Positions 1-5,219 of a stretch of DNA of 6,783 nt are shown here, piece after piece. This stretch comes from Streptomyces katrae (GTDB lineage Bacteria > Actinomycetota > Actinomycetes > Streptomycetales > Streptomycetaceae). The stretch spans positions 1 to 6,783 of the forward strand of contig NZ_JZWV01001073.1 of the NCBI RefSeq assembly GCF_000966975.1, written 5' to 3'. Positions within the stretch are counted from its first letter, which is position 1. Every line of letters begins with the position of its first letter. The notes under the pieces were generated by a model. It worked only from the letters and a program-made list of their open reading frames with translations, was not told the origin of the DNA and searched no databases. The position numbers and the translations under genes are program-made.

Positions 1-180
1 CTCCTGTGCTGGGAGCCCGCGGGGATCCCCCGCCTGGTCCACGCCCTCGGCGCCCACCGGACCCTCGGCCTCCCCGCCGCCTGGCCCGACCGCAGCGACC
101 TCGTCTGGACCCTCACCCGCAGCCGCGGGAACTGGACCTTCCGCGAACTTTCGCAACGCCTCCTCCCCGGCGACGCCTAG
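1..180 (+). CDS. C-terminal fragment, possible histidine phosphatase family protein (5' end outside window)
   Basis: Frame 1 is open from the first base and closes with TAG at 178-180, giving the last 59 residues of a protein whose start is not present. The fragment begins LLCWEP, then AGIPRLVHALGAH, a tryptophan-rich part (WPDRSDLVWTLTR) and ends NWTFRELSQRLLPGDA. The order 'CWE..-IP-...-LG' then 'W-D-..-D-VW' then 'F....Q-LL-GD' recalls the tail of histidine phosphatase (phosphoglycerate mutase-like) proteins of actinobacteria. That comparison is from memory, and the catalytic RHG motif lies outside the window, so it cannot be checked here. Codon use is typical of the window. The gene converges on the VOC gene, with 51 bp between the two stop codons. 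The coding call is fairly secure; the family call is tentative. Confidence 0.55.
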   Translation, partial: LLCWEPAGIPRLVHALGAHRTLGLPAAWPDRSDLVWTLTRSRGNWTFRELSQRLLPGDA

Positions 181-205
181 GCCGTCCCGTCCCGTCCCGC
201 CCTGT

Positions 206-228
206 CCCTTCCGGATCCGGCCGGAGGG
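206..228. terminator. Stem-loop between convergent genes, candidate bidirectional terminator
   Basis: CCCT-T-CCGG (206-214) pairs with CCGGAGGG (221-228) around the loop ATCCGG, giving an 8-bp stem with one bulged T. It sits between the stop of the upstream + gene (180) and the stop of the VOC gene (232), where a shared terminator is expected. There is no T-run on either strand, as is common for GC-rich Streptomyces terminators. A short GTCCC tandem run lies just to its left (about 184-199). Seen: the inverted repeat. Inferred: terminator function. Confidence 0.45.
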
Positions 229-231
229 CCG

Positions 232-579
232 TCAGCGGTGACCCAGCACGTTGACCACCCGCCCGGTGGGGTCACGGACGAAGAACCGCCGCACGCCCCA
301 CTCCTCGTCCTGCAAGGGGTGGACGATCTCCGCGCCGCTCGCCCGCATGACCGCATAGGCCGCATCCACGTCGTCCACCTCGACGCTCATGTCGGGGGCG
401 ACGGGCGCGGTCCTGTCACCGGTCATGACGCTGATCTGCGCCGCCGGGCTGGACGGGGACGCGAGCGTCATGATCCAGCCGTGGTTCATGACCTCCTCGA
501 AGCCCAGCAGGCCATAGAACTCCCGGCTCGCGTCGGCGTCCTGCGACTGAAGGTTGGGCACGACACGGCGAACGGCCAT
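232..579 (-). CDS. VOC family protein (glyoxalase/bleomycin-resistance fold)
   Basis: This is a 115-residue protein starting MAVRRVVPNL. It has the layout of a single-domain VOC protein: a first beta strand with a helix (VVPNLQSQDADASREFYGLLGFEEV, about 7-30), a middle sheet (WIMTLASP...AAQISVM, 35-52) and a second beta-alpha unit (MSVEVDDVDAAYAVMRASGAEIV, 64-86). It closes with WGVRRFFVRDPTGRVVNVLGH (94-114), the classic ending. VOC proteins include glyoxalases, dioxygenases and drug-sequestering proteins such as bleomycin-binding ones. The sequence does not tell which, and I cannot assign metal ligands with confidence. The length is normal for a monomer that pairs as a dimer. The start is ATG at 577-579 because GGAG (586-589) lies 6 bases upstream; the in-frame TTG at 589-591 overlaps that site and has no site of its own. 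It lies 94 bp downstream of the uvrA2-like gene on the same strand and may be read through from it. Confidence 0.85.
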   Translation of the reverse strand: MAVRRVVPNLQSQDADASREFYGLLGFEEVMNHGWIMTLASPSSPAAQISVMTGDRTAPVAPDMSVEVDDVDAAYAVMRASGAEIVHPLQDEEWGVRRFFVRDPTGRVVNVLGHR

Positions 580-585
580 CGACGA

Positions 586-589
586 CTCC
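586..589 (-). promoter_or_regulatory. Ribosome binding site that fixes the VOC start
   Basis: Minus-strand GGAG followed by TCGTCG and then ATG (579-577). The 6-base spacing is ideal. It selects the ATG over the in-frame TTG at 591-589, which overlaps the site itself. Confidence 0.7.
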
Positions 590-673
590 AAGGAAGAAGG
601 AAGGTGTCCCTGTCTCCCCAGGAGTACTACGACACGTCGACCGCCGCACGCACCTTCGGCACACGCCCCGGCC

Positions 674-3082
674 CTAACGGCCGAGCGCGCGCGCCAGGTA
701 CGGGGCCGTGCGGCCGGCCGTCGACGCGGCCACCTGCGCCGGGGGGCCGCTCGCCGTGATCCGGCCGCCCTCCGTGCCGCCGCCCGGTCCCAGGTCGATC
801 AGCCAGTCGGCCCCCGCCACCACCTCCATGTCGTGCTCCACGACCACCACCGAATGGCCCGCGTCCACCAGCCCGTGCAACTGCCGCAGCAGCACCCGCA
901 CATCGGCCGGGTGCAGCCCCGTCGTCGGCTCGTCCAGCAGGTACAGGGTGTGGTCCCGGCGCGACCGCTGGAGCTCCGTCGCCAGTTTGATCCGCTGCGC
1001 CTCCCCGCCCGACAGCTCCGTGGCCGGCTGCCCCAGCCGCAGGTAGCCCAGGCCGATCTCCTCCAGCGCCCGCAGGCTGCGCGCCGCCGCCGGGACCTGC
1101 GCGAAGAACCCGGCCGCCGCCTCCACCGTCAGCTCCAGCACCTCGGCGATGTGCAGCCCCTCGTAACGGACCTCAAGCGTCTCGGCGTTGTACCGGGCGC
1201 CGGCGCAGTCCGGGCACGGTGCGTACGTACTGGGCAGGAACAGCAGCTCCACCGAGACGAACCCCTCGCCCTGGCAGGTCTCGCAGCGGCCGCCCGGGAC
1301 GTTGAAGGAGAACCGGCCCGCCTTCCAGCCGCGCGCCCGCGCCTGCGGAGCCGCCGTGAACAGCTTGCGCACCACGTCGAACAGCCCGGTGTACGTCGCC
1401 AGGTTGGAGCGCGGCGTGCGGCCGATCGGCTTCTGGTCCACCTCCACCAGCCGGCGCACCGGGAACTCCGGCTCGCCCAGCCGCCCGGCCACCTCCTCCG
1501 CGAGCACCCGGCCGACCAGGGTGGACTTCCCCGAGCCCGACACCCCGGTGACGGCGGTGAAGACGCCCAGCGGGAACTCGACCGTCAGGTCACGGAGGTT
1601 GTGCCGCCGGACACCGGAGAGCCGCACCGAGCCGGCGGCGGTACGCACCTGCCGGGAGGGCCCGCAGGCGTCGGCCCGCGCGAACAGGTGCCGGGCCGTC
1701 GCCGACTCCGCTACCCCGGCCAGCCCGCCGGGCGGCCCGCTGTACAGCACCCGGCCGCCGTGCTCACCGGCCAGCGGGCCGACGTCCACCAGCCAGTCCG
1801 CCCGCCGCACCACGTCCAGATGGTGCTCCACCACGAACACCGTGTTCCCCGCCGCCTTCAGCCGCTCCAGTACGCCCAGCAGCGCCTCGGTGTCGGCCGG
1901 GTGCAGCCCCGCCGACGGCTCGTCCAGGACGTACACCACCCCGAACAGCCCCGACCGCAGCTGGGTCGCCAGCCGCAGCCGCTGCAGTTCCCCCGCCGAC
2001 AGGCTCGGCGCGGTCCGGTCCAGGCTCAGATAGCCCAGCCCGAGCTCCGTGACCGGTGCGATCCTCGCCCGCAGGTCCGCGACCAGCACCCGGCCCGCCT
2101 CGGTGTCCGGCGCGGCCCCGGCCAGTACGGCGTCCAGCTCGCCCAGTGCCAGCGCCGCCAGCTCCGCGATCGTCCGGCCCGCGAAGGTCACCGCCAGGGC
2201 CTCCGGCCGCAGCCGCCGCCCCTCGCACACCGGGCAGGGGGCGTCGGTGAGGAACTTCTCCGCGCGCGCCCGCAGGGTGGCGCTCCTGGTGTCGGAGAAG
2301 GTTCGCATCACATAGCGGTGGGCGCTCATGTACGTGCCCTGGTAGGGCCGTTGGATCCGGTCGGCCTCCCGCACCGGGTGCACGGTCACCACCGGCTGCT
2401 CCTCGGTGAACAGGATCCACTCCCGGTCCTCGGCGGGCAGCTCCCGCCAGGGCCGGTCCACATCGTGGCCGAGCACCTCCAGGATGTCCCGCAGGTTCTT
2501 GCCCTGCCAGGCCCCGGGCCAGGCGGCAATGGCGCCCTGACGGATCGACAGCCCCGGGTCGGGGACGAGGAGTTCCTCGCTGGTGCGGTGGATCCGCCCC
2601 AGTCCGTGGCAGGAAGGGCAGGCGCCCGAGGCGGTGTTGGGGGAGAAGGAGTCGGAGTCGAGCCGCTCGGCCCCCGGAGGGTAGTCGCCGGCCCGGGAGA
2701 ACAGCATCCGCAGGGAGTTGGAGAGCAGGGTCACCGTCCCCACCGAGGAGCGCGAGCCGGGGGAGGAGCGGCGCTGCTCCAGGGAGACGGCGGGCGGCAG
2801 CCCGGTCACCGAGTCCACCTTCGGCGCGCCGATCTGGTGGATCAGGCGCCGGGCGTAGGGGGCCACGGACTCGAAGTACCGCCGCTGGGCCTCGGCGTAG
2901 AGCGTGCCGAAGGCCAGGGAGCTCTTCCCGGACCCCGACACCCCGGTGAAGACGGTCAGGGTGTCGCGCGGGATGTCCACGTCCACCCCGCGCAGGTTGT
3001 GCTCCCGGGCGCCGCGGACCCGTACGCAGGGGTCGAGGGAGTCGCGGGGGACGGCGGGGACATCGGCGGATGGCTGGTGCAT
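674..3082 (-). CDS. Short UvrA-like ABC ATPase (UvrA2/DrrC class, no UvrB-binding domain)
   Basis: An 802-residue twin ABC ATPase of the UvrA superfamily. Walker A motifs are GVSGSGKSS (47-55) and GVSGSGKST (513-521); signatures are LSAGELQR (361-368) and LSGGEAQR (690-697). Walker B/D-loops are LDEPSAGLH (386-394) and LDEPTTGLH (716-724), with H-loops VVEH at 417-420 and 747-750. Zinc-type cysteine pairs are C155/C158, C283/C286 and C600/C603 with C623/C626. Bacterial UvrA is about 940 residues. Here RSSVGTVT and the helix to about 133 run almost directly into CPSC at 155, so the UvrB-binding domain is missing while the insertion domain (about 176-280) remains. This is the UvrA2 class, which includes the daunorubicin-resistance protein DrrC; such proteins are thought to bind damaged or drug-loaded DNA without normal UvrB recruitment. 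ATG at 3082 is 45 bp after the monooxygenase stop and has a TANNNT box 7 bases upstream. The class is secure; the substrate is unknown. Confidence 0.93.
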   Translation of the reverse strand: MHQPSADVPAVPRDSLDPCVRVRGAREHNLRGVDVDIPRDTLTVFTGVSGSGKSSLAFGTLYAEAQRRYFESVAPYARRLIHQIGAPKVDSVTGLPPAVSLEQRRSSPGSRSSVGTVTLLSNSLRMLFSRAGDYPPGAERLDSDSFSPNTASGACPSCHGLGRIHRTSEELLVPDPGLSIRQGAIAAWPGAWQGKNLRDILEVLGHDVDRPWRELPAEDREWILFTEEQPVVTVHPVREADRIQRPYQGTYMSAHRYVMRTFSDTRSATLRARAEKFLTDAPCPVCEGRRLRPEALAVTFAGRTIAELAALALGELDAVLAGAAPDTEAGRVLVADLRARIAPVTELGLGYLSLDRTAPSLSAGELQRLRLATQLRSGLFGVVYVLDEPSAGLHPADTEALLGVLERLKAAGNTVFVVEHHLDVVRRADWLVDVGPLAGEHGGRVLYSGPPGGLAGVAESATARHLFARADACGPSRQVRTAAGSVRLSGVRRHNLRDLTVEFPLGVFTAVTGVSGSGKSTLVGRVLAEEVAGRLGEPEFPVRRLVEVDQKPIGRTPRSNLATYTGLFDVVRKLFTAAPQARARGWKAGRFSFNVPGGRCETCQGEGFVSVELLFLPSTYAPCPDCAGARYNAETLEVRYEGLHIAEVLELTVEAAAGFFAQVPAAARSLRALEEIGLGYLRLGQPATELSGGEAQRIKLATELQRSRRDHTLYLLDEPTTGLHPADVRVLLRQLHGLVDAGHSVVVVEHDMEVVAGADWLIDLGPGGGTEGGRITASGPPAQVAASTAGRTAPYLARALGR

Positions 3083-3089
3083 TCGCCCC

Positions 3090-3095
3090 AGTTTA
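3090..3095 (-). promoter_or_regulatory. Candidate -10 box (TAAACT) for leaderless uvrA2-like mRNA
   Basis: On the minus strand TAAACT is followed by exactly 7 bases (GGGGCGA) and then the ATG at 3082. TANNNT with this spacing is the usual mark of a leaderless transcript in actinobacteria, with the A of ATG as +1. No good -35 (TTGAC-like) is seen 17-19 bases further upstream; those bases read about CGCCAC. GGGG could instead act as a weak, closely spaced ribosome site, so a leadered transcript from the upstream gene is not excluded. Confidence 0.4.
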
Positions 3096-3127
3096 GTGGC
3101 GTACGGGAGCGGGTGGCGCGGGCGACC

Positions 3128-4120
3128 CTAGCGCAGCCCGGCGATTCGTGACAGCCGGCGGAAGGAGTCCAGCAGGGCCGTCCGGTCGTAGGTGGAGGTG
3201 GTGACCAGCAGCTCGTCCGCCCCGGTGGCCTCCGCCAGGGCGGCCAGCCCGGCCGCGACCTGCTCCTCCGTACCCGCGAGGTGACCGGCGAGGGCGGCCT
3301 CGTACAGCTCCCGCTCCTTCGGGCCGAGCTCCAGCGCCTCGACCTCCTCGGCCGGCCGCAGCGGCGGGAAGCTGCCCCGGGTCCGGGAGTACGCCAGCGA
3401 CCAGGCCTCCGGCAGCAGGATCCGCCGGGCGGCCTCCTCCGTCTCCGCGACCGCCACCGTCCCCGAGACCACCACGTACGGTTCGGCGCCCCACGCCGAC
3501 GGCCGGAACTCCCTGCGGTAGGCCGCGACGGCCTCCGCCACCCGGGGCCGGTTCCGCAGGTCGCCCACCACCACCGGCAGCCCCGCCCGGGCCGCGATGG
3601 ACGCGCCCGCGCCGGTGGCCAGCACGAACGGCGGGATCCGCATCCCTTCCGCCGGCCGGGCGTGCACCTCGGGGTGGGTCCGCTGGCTGCCGTCGATCCA
3701 GCCCAGCAGCTCGGCCAGCTGCTCCTCGAACCGGTCGGCGTCGCCTGTGTCACGGCCCAGGGCGCGCCGGATCCCGCCCGTGAACCCGACCGAGCGGCCG
3801 AGGCCCATGTCGATCCGGCCGGGGAACAGCGCCTCCAGCACCCCGAACTGCTCGGCGACCACCAGCGGCTGGTGGTTGGGCAGCATGACCCCGCCCGTAC
3901 CGACCCGGATCCGCCCGGTGGCGGCCGCCACGGCCGCGGCGAGCACGGTGGGGGCGGAACCGGCCACCCCGGGCACGCTGTGGTGCTCCGACACCCAGAA
4001 GCGGTGGTAGCCGAGCTCTTCGGCGGCGCGGGCGAGCCGCACGGTGTCGCGCAGGGCCTCCGCGGCGGGACGCCCCGCGCGGACGCGGGACCGGTCGAGG
4101 ACCGAGATTCTGGAGATCAC
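3128..4120 (-). CDS. LLM class flavin-dependent oxidoreductase, MsnO8-like
   Basis: A 330-residue luciferase-like monooxygenase. Family hallmarks in order are ISVLDRSRV (5-13, first beta strand), ELGYHRFWVSEHHSVP (35-50, with the SEHH motif at 44-47) and IRVGTGGVMLPNHQPLVVAE (71-90). These are followed by ALFPGRIDMGLGR (97-109) and a C-terminal DELLVTTSTYD (302-312). This is the short-chain group often named MsnO8 after the mensacarcin pathway enzyme; members use reduced flavin, but substrates are usually unknown. The open frame runs much further upstream, but those codons are low-complexity Arg/Pro/Gly and do not belong to the fold. The start is placed at GTG 4120-4118, which gives a normal N-terminus; TTG at 4132-4130 (Met-Lys-Thr-Gly) is a close alternative, and neither has a strong ribosome site. 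It lies 109 bp after the HAD gene and 45 bp before the UvrA-like gene. Family is secure, exact start less so. Confidence 0.88.
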   Translation of the reverse strand: MISRISVLDRSRVRAGRPAAEALRDTVRLARAAEELGYHRFWVSEHHSVPGVAGSAPTVLAAAVAAATGRIRVGTGGVMLPNHQPLVVAEQFGVLEALFPGRIDMGLGRSVGFTGGIRRALGRDTGDADRFEEQLAELLGWIDGSQRTHPEVHARPAEGMRIPPFVLATGAGASIAARAGLPVVVGDLRNRPRVAEAVAAYRREFRPSAWGAEPYVVVSGTVAVAETEEAARRILLPEAWSLAYSRTRGSFPPLRPAEEVEALELGPKERELYEAALAGHLAGTEEQVAAGLAALAEATGADELLVTTSTYDRTALLDSFRRLSRIAGLR

Positions 4121-4169
4121 ACCCGTCTTCAACGCCGGGCGCCGGCCAGGATTCCCGAGGGGTGCGCGC

Positions 4170-4189
4170 GGGACGGGTCCCCGCGTCCC
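4170..4189. repeat. Short inverted repeat between HAD and monooxygenase genes
   Basis: GGGACG (4170-4175) and CGTCCC (4184-4189) form a 6-bp stem with an 8-base loop. A competing pairing, GGGAC with GTCCC (4177-4181), overlaps it. It lies 41 bp past the HAD stop in the transcription direction. It could slow or end transcription before the monooxygenase gene, but such repeats are frequent by chance at this GC content. Confidence 0.25.
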
Positions 4190-4229
4190 CCGGTGCGGAT
4201 GCCCGGGTCCCCGGTACGGCGCCCCGCCC

Positions 4230-4733
4230 TCAGGTGCGGCTGCCGCGCTCGCTCTCCTGGGCGCTCTTGAGCTCCGGAGCCTCCGCCGCCCAGTCCGCCA
4301 GCAGCACCTGGAACCCGGCGGCCCGGGCGGCCTGGCAGACGAGCTGGTCGTCGTCGACCAGCACCCGCACCTCACGGCCCCGCGCGATCCGCCGGAGCAC
4401 CTCCAGCTTGGTCACCCGGGCCGGCCGCCGGTCCCGGTCGCCGCGCATCCACACCCGGCCCTCGGGCAGCCCGTGCCGGGCCAGCCAGTCGGCGGTGTCC
4501 GCCCGGCAGCGCTCCGGACGGCCGGTCAGGTACACCACCTCGCAGTCGGCGGCGCTCTCCACCGCCAGCGCCACGCCGGGCGCCAGCGGCGGATCGGCCG
4601 GGGCCGCGCCGAAGAACCCGTCCCAGTCGCGTGGCCGCTGCTCCAGGAAGTGCTGGCGGTGGCCGGTGTCGGCCAGGGTGTTGTCGATGTCGAAGACGGC
4701 CAGCGGCCGGCGCGGGGCGGTGGTCTCGGTCAT
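4230..4733 (-). CDS. HAD-superfamily phosphatase resembling the PNKP 3'-phosphatase domain
   Basis: A 167-residue single-domain HAD protein. All four catalytic motifs are visible: motif I FDIDNTLAD (14-22; nucleophile D15, acid/base D17), motif II VYLTGRP (67-73, T70), motif III lysine K109 in RVTKLEVL, and motif IV VLVDDDQLV (124-132, D127-D129). The TGRP sequence after motif I and the DIDNTLAD box are typical of the polynucleotide-kinase-phosphatase-like branch. In phage T4 Pnkp a related domain removes 3' phosphates from nucleic acid ends. There is no kinase domain here, so the true substrate, whether nucleic acid or small phosphate ester, is open. The last 15 or so residues are charged and probably disordered. 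ATG at 4733 has TAGGCT 7 bases upstream and no convincing ribosome site, which fits leaderless initiation. The gene follows dodecin after a hairpin and precedes the monooxygenase gene. Confidence 0.88.
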   Translation of the reverse strand: MTETTAPRRPLAVFDIDNTLADTGHRQHFLEQRPRDWDGFFGAAPADPPLAPGVALAVESAADCEVVYLTGRPERCRADTADWLARHGLPEGRVWMRGDRDRRPARVTKLEVLRRIARGREVRVLVDDDQLVCQAARAAGFQVLLADWAAEAPELKSAQESERGSRT

Positions 4734-4740
4734 GCCCGCC

Positions 4741-4746
4741 AGCCTA
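4741..4746 (-). promoter_or_regulatory. Candidate -10 box (TAGGCT) for leaderless HAD mRNA
   Basis: Minus-strand TAGGCT is followed by 7 bases (GGCGGGC) and the ATG at 4733. Box and spacing match those in front of the UvrA-like gene. A transcript starting at the ATG would have no leader, which agrees with the lack of a good ribosome site. No clear -35 is seen. The box lies 18 bases downstream of the dodecin hairpin, as expected for a new transcription unit. Confidence 0.45.
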
Positions 4747-4764
4747 GGCGGCGCTCTCCGGCCG

Positions 4765-4792
4765 GGACGGGGCAGGGCTGCGCGCCCCGTCC
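4765..4792 (-). terminator. Strong GC hairpin downstream of dodecin, candidate terminator
   Basis: GGACGGGGC (4765-4773) and GCCCCGTCC (4784-4792) form a perfect 9-bp stem with a 10-base loop. On the minus strand it starts 49 bases after the dodecin stop at 4842. There is no T-run, as often in Streptomyces. Its place between dodecin and the HAD promoter candidate suggests dodecin is transcribed alone. Confidence 0.55.
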
Positions 4793-4841
4793 GCCGGGCC
4801 GCCGGGTCCGCGGAGTCGGGGCGCGCGGTGCGGACGGCCCG

Positions 4842-5057
4842 TCAGTCCTCGCCGTCGAGGCGGAAGCCCACCTTCAGCCCGACCTGGTAGTGCGCGATCT
4901 GCCCGTTCTCGATGTGCCCGCGCACCTGTGTGACCTCGAACCAGTCCAGATTGCGCAGGGTCTGGCCGGCGCGCGTGATCCCGTTCCGGATGGCCTGATC
5001 GATGCCCTCGTGGGAGGTGCCGACGATCTCGGTCACCCGGTAGGTGTGGTTGGACAT
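4842..5057 (-). CDS. Dodecin, flavin-binding storage protein
   Basis: A 71-residue protein with the full dodecin pattern. A first strand HTYRVTEIVGTS (4-15) leads to a helix starting at EGIDQAI, then LRNLDWFEVTQVRGHIENG (34-52) and AHYQVGLKVGF (55-65). W39 matches the tryptophan that stacks on flavin in dodecins, and Q58 matches the conserved glutamine that contacts the flavin ring. The length equals the family norm. Dodecins assemble as dodecamers that sequester FMN, FAD or breakdown products such as lumichrome, and in some cases coenzyme A, in the cytoplasm. ATG at 5057 is preceded by GGGAG five to six bases upstream. The gene is transcribed away from the sugar-binding lipoprotein gene across a shared 162-bp region, and a hairpin follows it. 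A flavin-dependent monooxygenase lies two genes downstream, which may or may not be meaningful. Confidence 0.95.
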   Translation of the reverse strand: MSNHTYRVTEIVGTSHEGIDQAIRNGITRAGQTLRNLDWFEVTQVRGHIENGQIAHYQVGLKVGFRLDGED

Positions 5058-5118
5058 GGGGTCTCCCGCCAGTTGTCGCTTTTGCCTTGTTCCACGGTGC
5101 CCCAGTAAGGGCGGGTCC

Positions 5119-5135
5119 GCGAACTTTGGGCGAAC
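5119..5135. repeat. Direct repeat GCGAAC-N5-GCGAAC in the divergent intergenic region
   Basis: GCGAAC occurs at 5119-5124 and again at 5130-5135, with 11 bp start to start, one helical turn. It lies between dodecin and the binding-protein gene, about 62-78 bp upstream of the dodecin ATG and 20 bp before the -35 of the opposite gene. Tandem same-face hexamers can be an activator or regulator site. It is not the inverted GAAC-N4-GTTC of an actinobacterial LexA box. Function unknown. Confidence 0.3.
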
Positions 5136-5154
5136 AATCCCGGCGGAAAGCCCC

Positions 5155-5183
5155 TTGACCGGCCCATTGGTCTATGCCAATTT
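5155..5183 (+). promoter_or_regulatory. Candidate sigma-70-type promoter of the sugar-binding lipoprotein gene
   Basis: TTGACC (5155-5160) is a strong -35. A 17-base spacer leads to CAATTT (5178-5183), which keeps the A at position 2 and T at position 6 of TANNNT but has C first. Transcription would begin near 5190, leaving a leader of about 30 bases before GTG 5220. The weak -10 and the palindrome inside the spacer suggest a regulated promoter. Confidence 0.5.
5166..5181. promoter_or_regulatory. DasR-responsive-element-like operator (dre)
   Basis: ATTGGTCTATGCCAAT is an imperfect palindrome with perfect 5-bp arms (ATTGG/CCAAT). Against the DasR operator core TGGTCTAGACCA it matches 10 of 12 positions: the left half TGGTCTA is perfect and the right half has two changes. 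It covers the 3' two thirds of the promoter spacer and enters the -10, where a bound repressor would block RNA polymerase. DasR is the GntR-family regulator of N-acetylglucosamine and chitin use in streptomycetes, released by glucosamine-6-phosphate. The gene controlled encodes a sugar-binding protein, which fits. The match is by eye; binding is inferred. Confidence 0.55.
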
Positions 5184-5205
5184 CAAGCCATCTGAGATCC
5201 AGCCC

Positions 5206-5211
5206 AGAAGG
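5206..5211 (+). promoter_or_regulatory. Ribosome binding site (AGAAGG) that fixes the lipoprotein start
   Basis: AGAAGG ends 8 bases before GTG 5220. The in-frame GTG at 5211 overlaps this site and has no proper site of its own, so 5220 is preferred. It also yields a standard MKKRF signal-peptide start. Confidence 0.65.
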
Positions 5212-5219
5212 TGACCCTC

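Noticed and set aside
184..199. GTCCC tandem run as a meaningful repeat
   Set aside because: Only about three imperfect units in GC-rich intergenic DNA; probably slippage noise.
554..3151. 865-codon open frame on the + strand across the UvrA-like gene
   Set aside because: It is antisense to a gene with complete ABC motifs; the translation is Arg/Pro/Gly/Gln-rich low complexity with no domain, a usual by-product of high GC at third positions.
4121..4375. Upstream extension of the monooxygenase frame (to 4375)
   Set aside because: The added 85 residues are low-complexity, overlap the HAD gene and precede a normal family N-terminus; the real start is near 4120.
5119..5135. LexA/SOS box
   Set aside because: The GAAC units are in direct, not inverted, orientation, and no GAAC-N4-GTTC occurs before the UvrA-like gene.
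5211..5219. GTG 5211 as the lipoprotein start
   Set aside because: It overlaps the AGAAGG ribosome site that serves GTG 5220 and has no site of its own.
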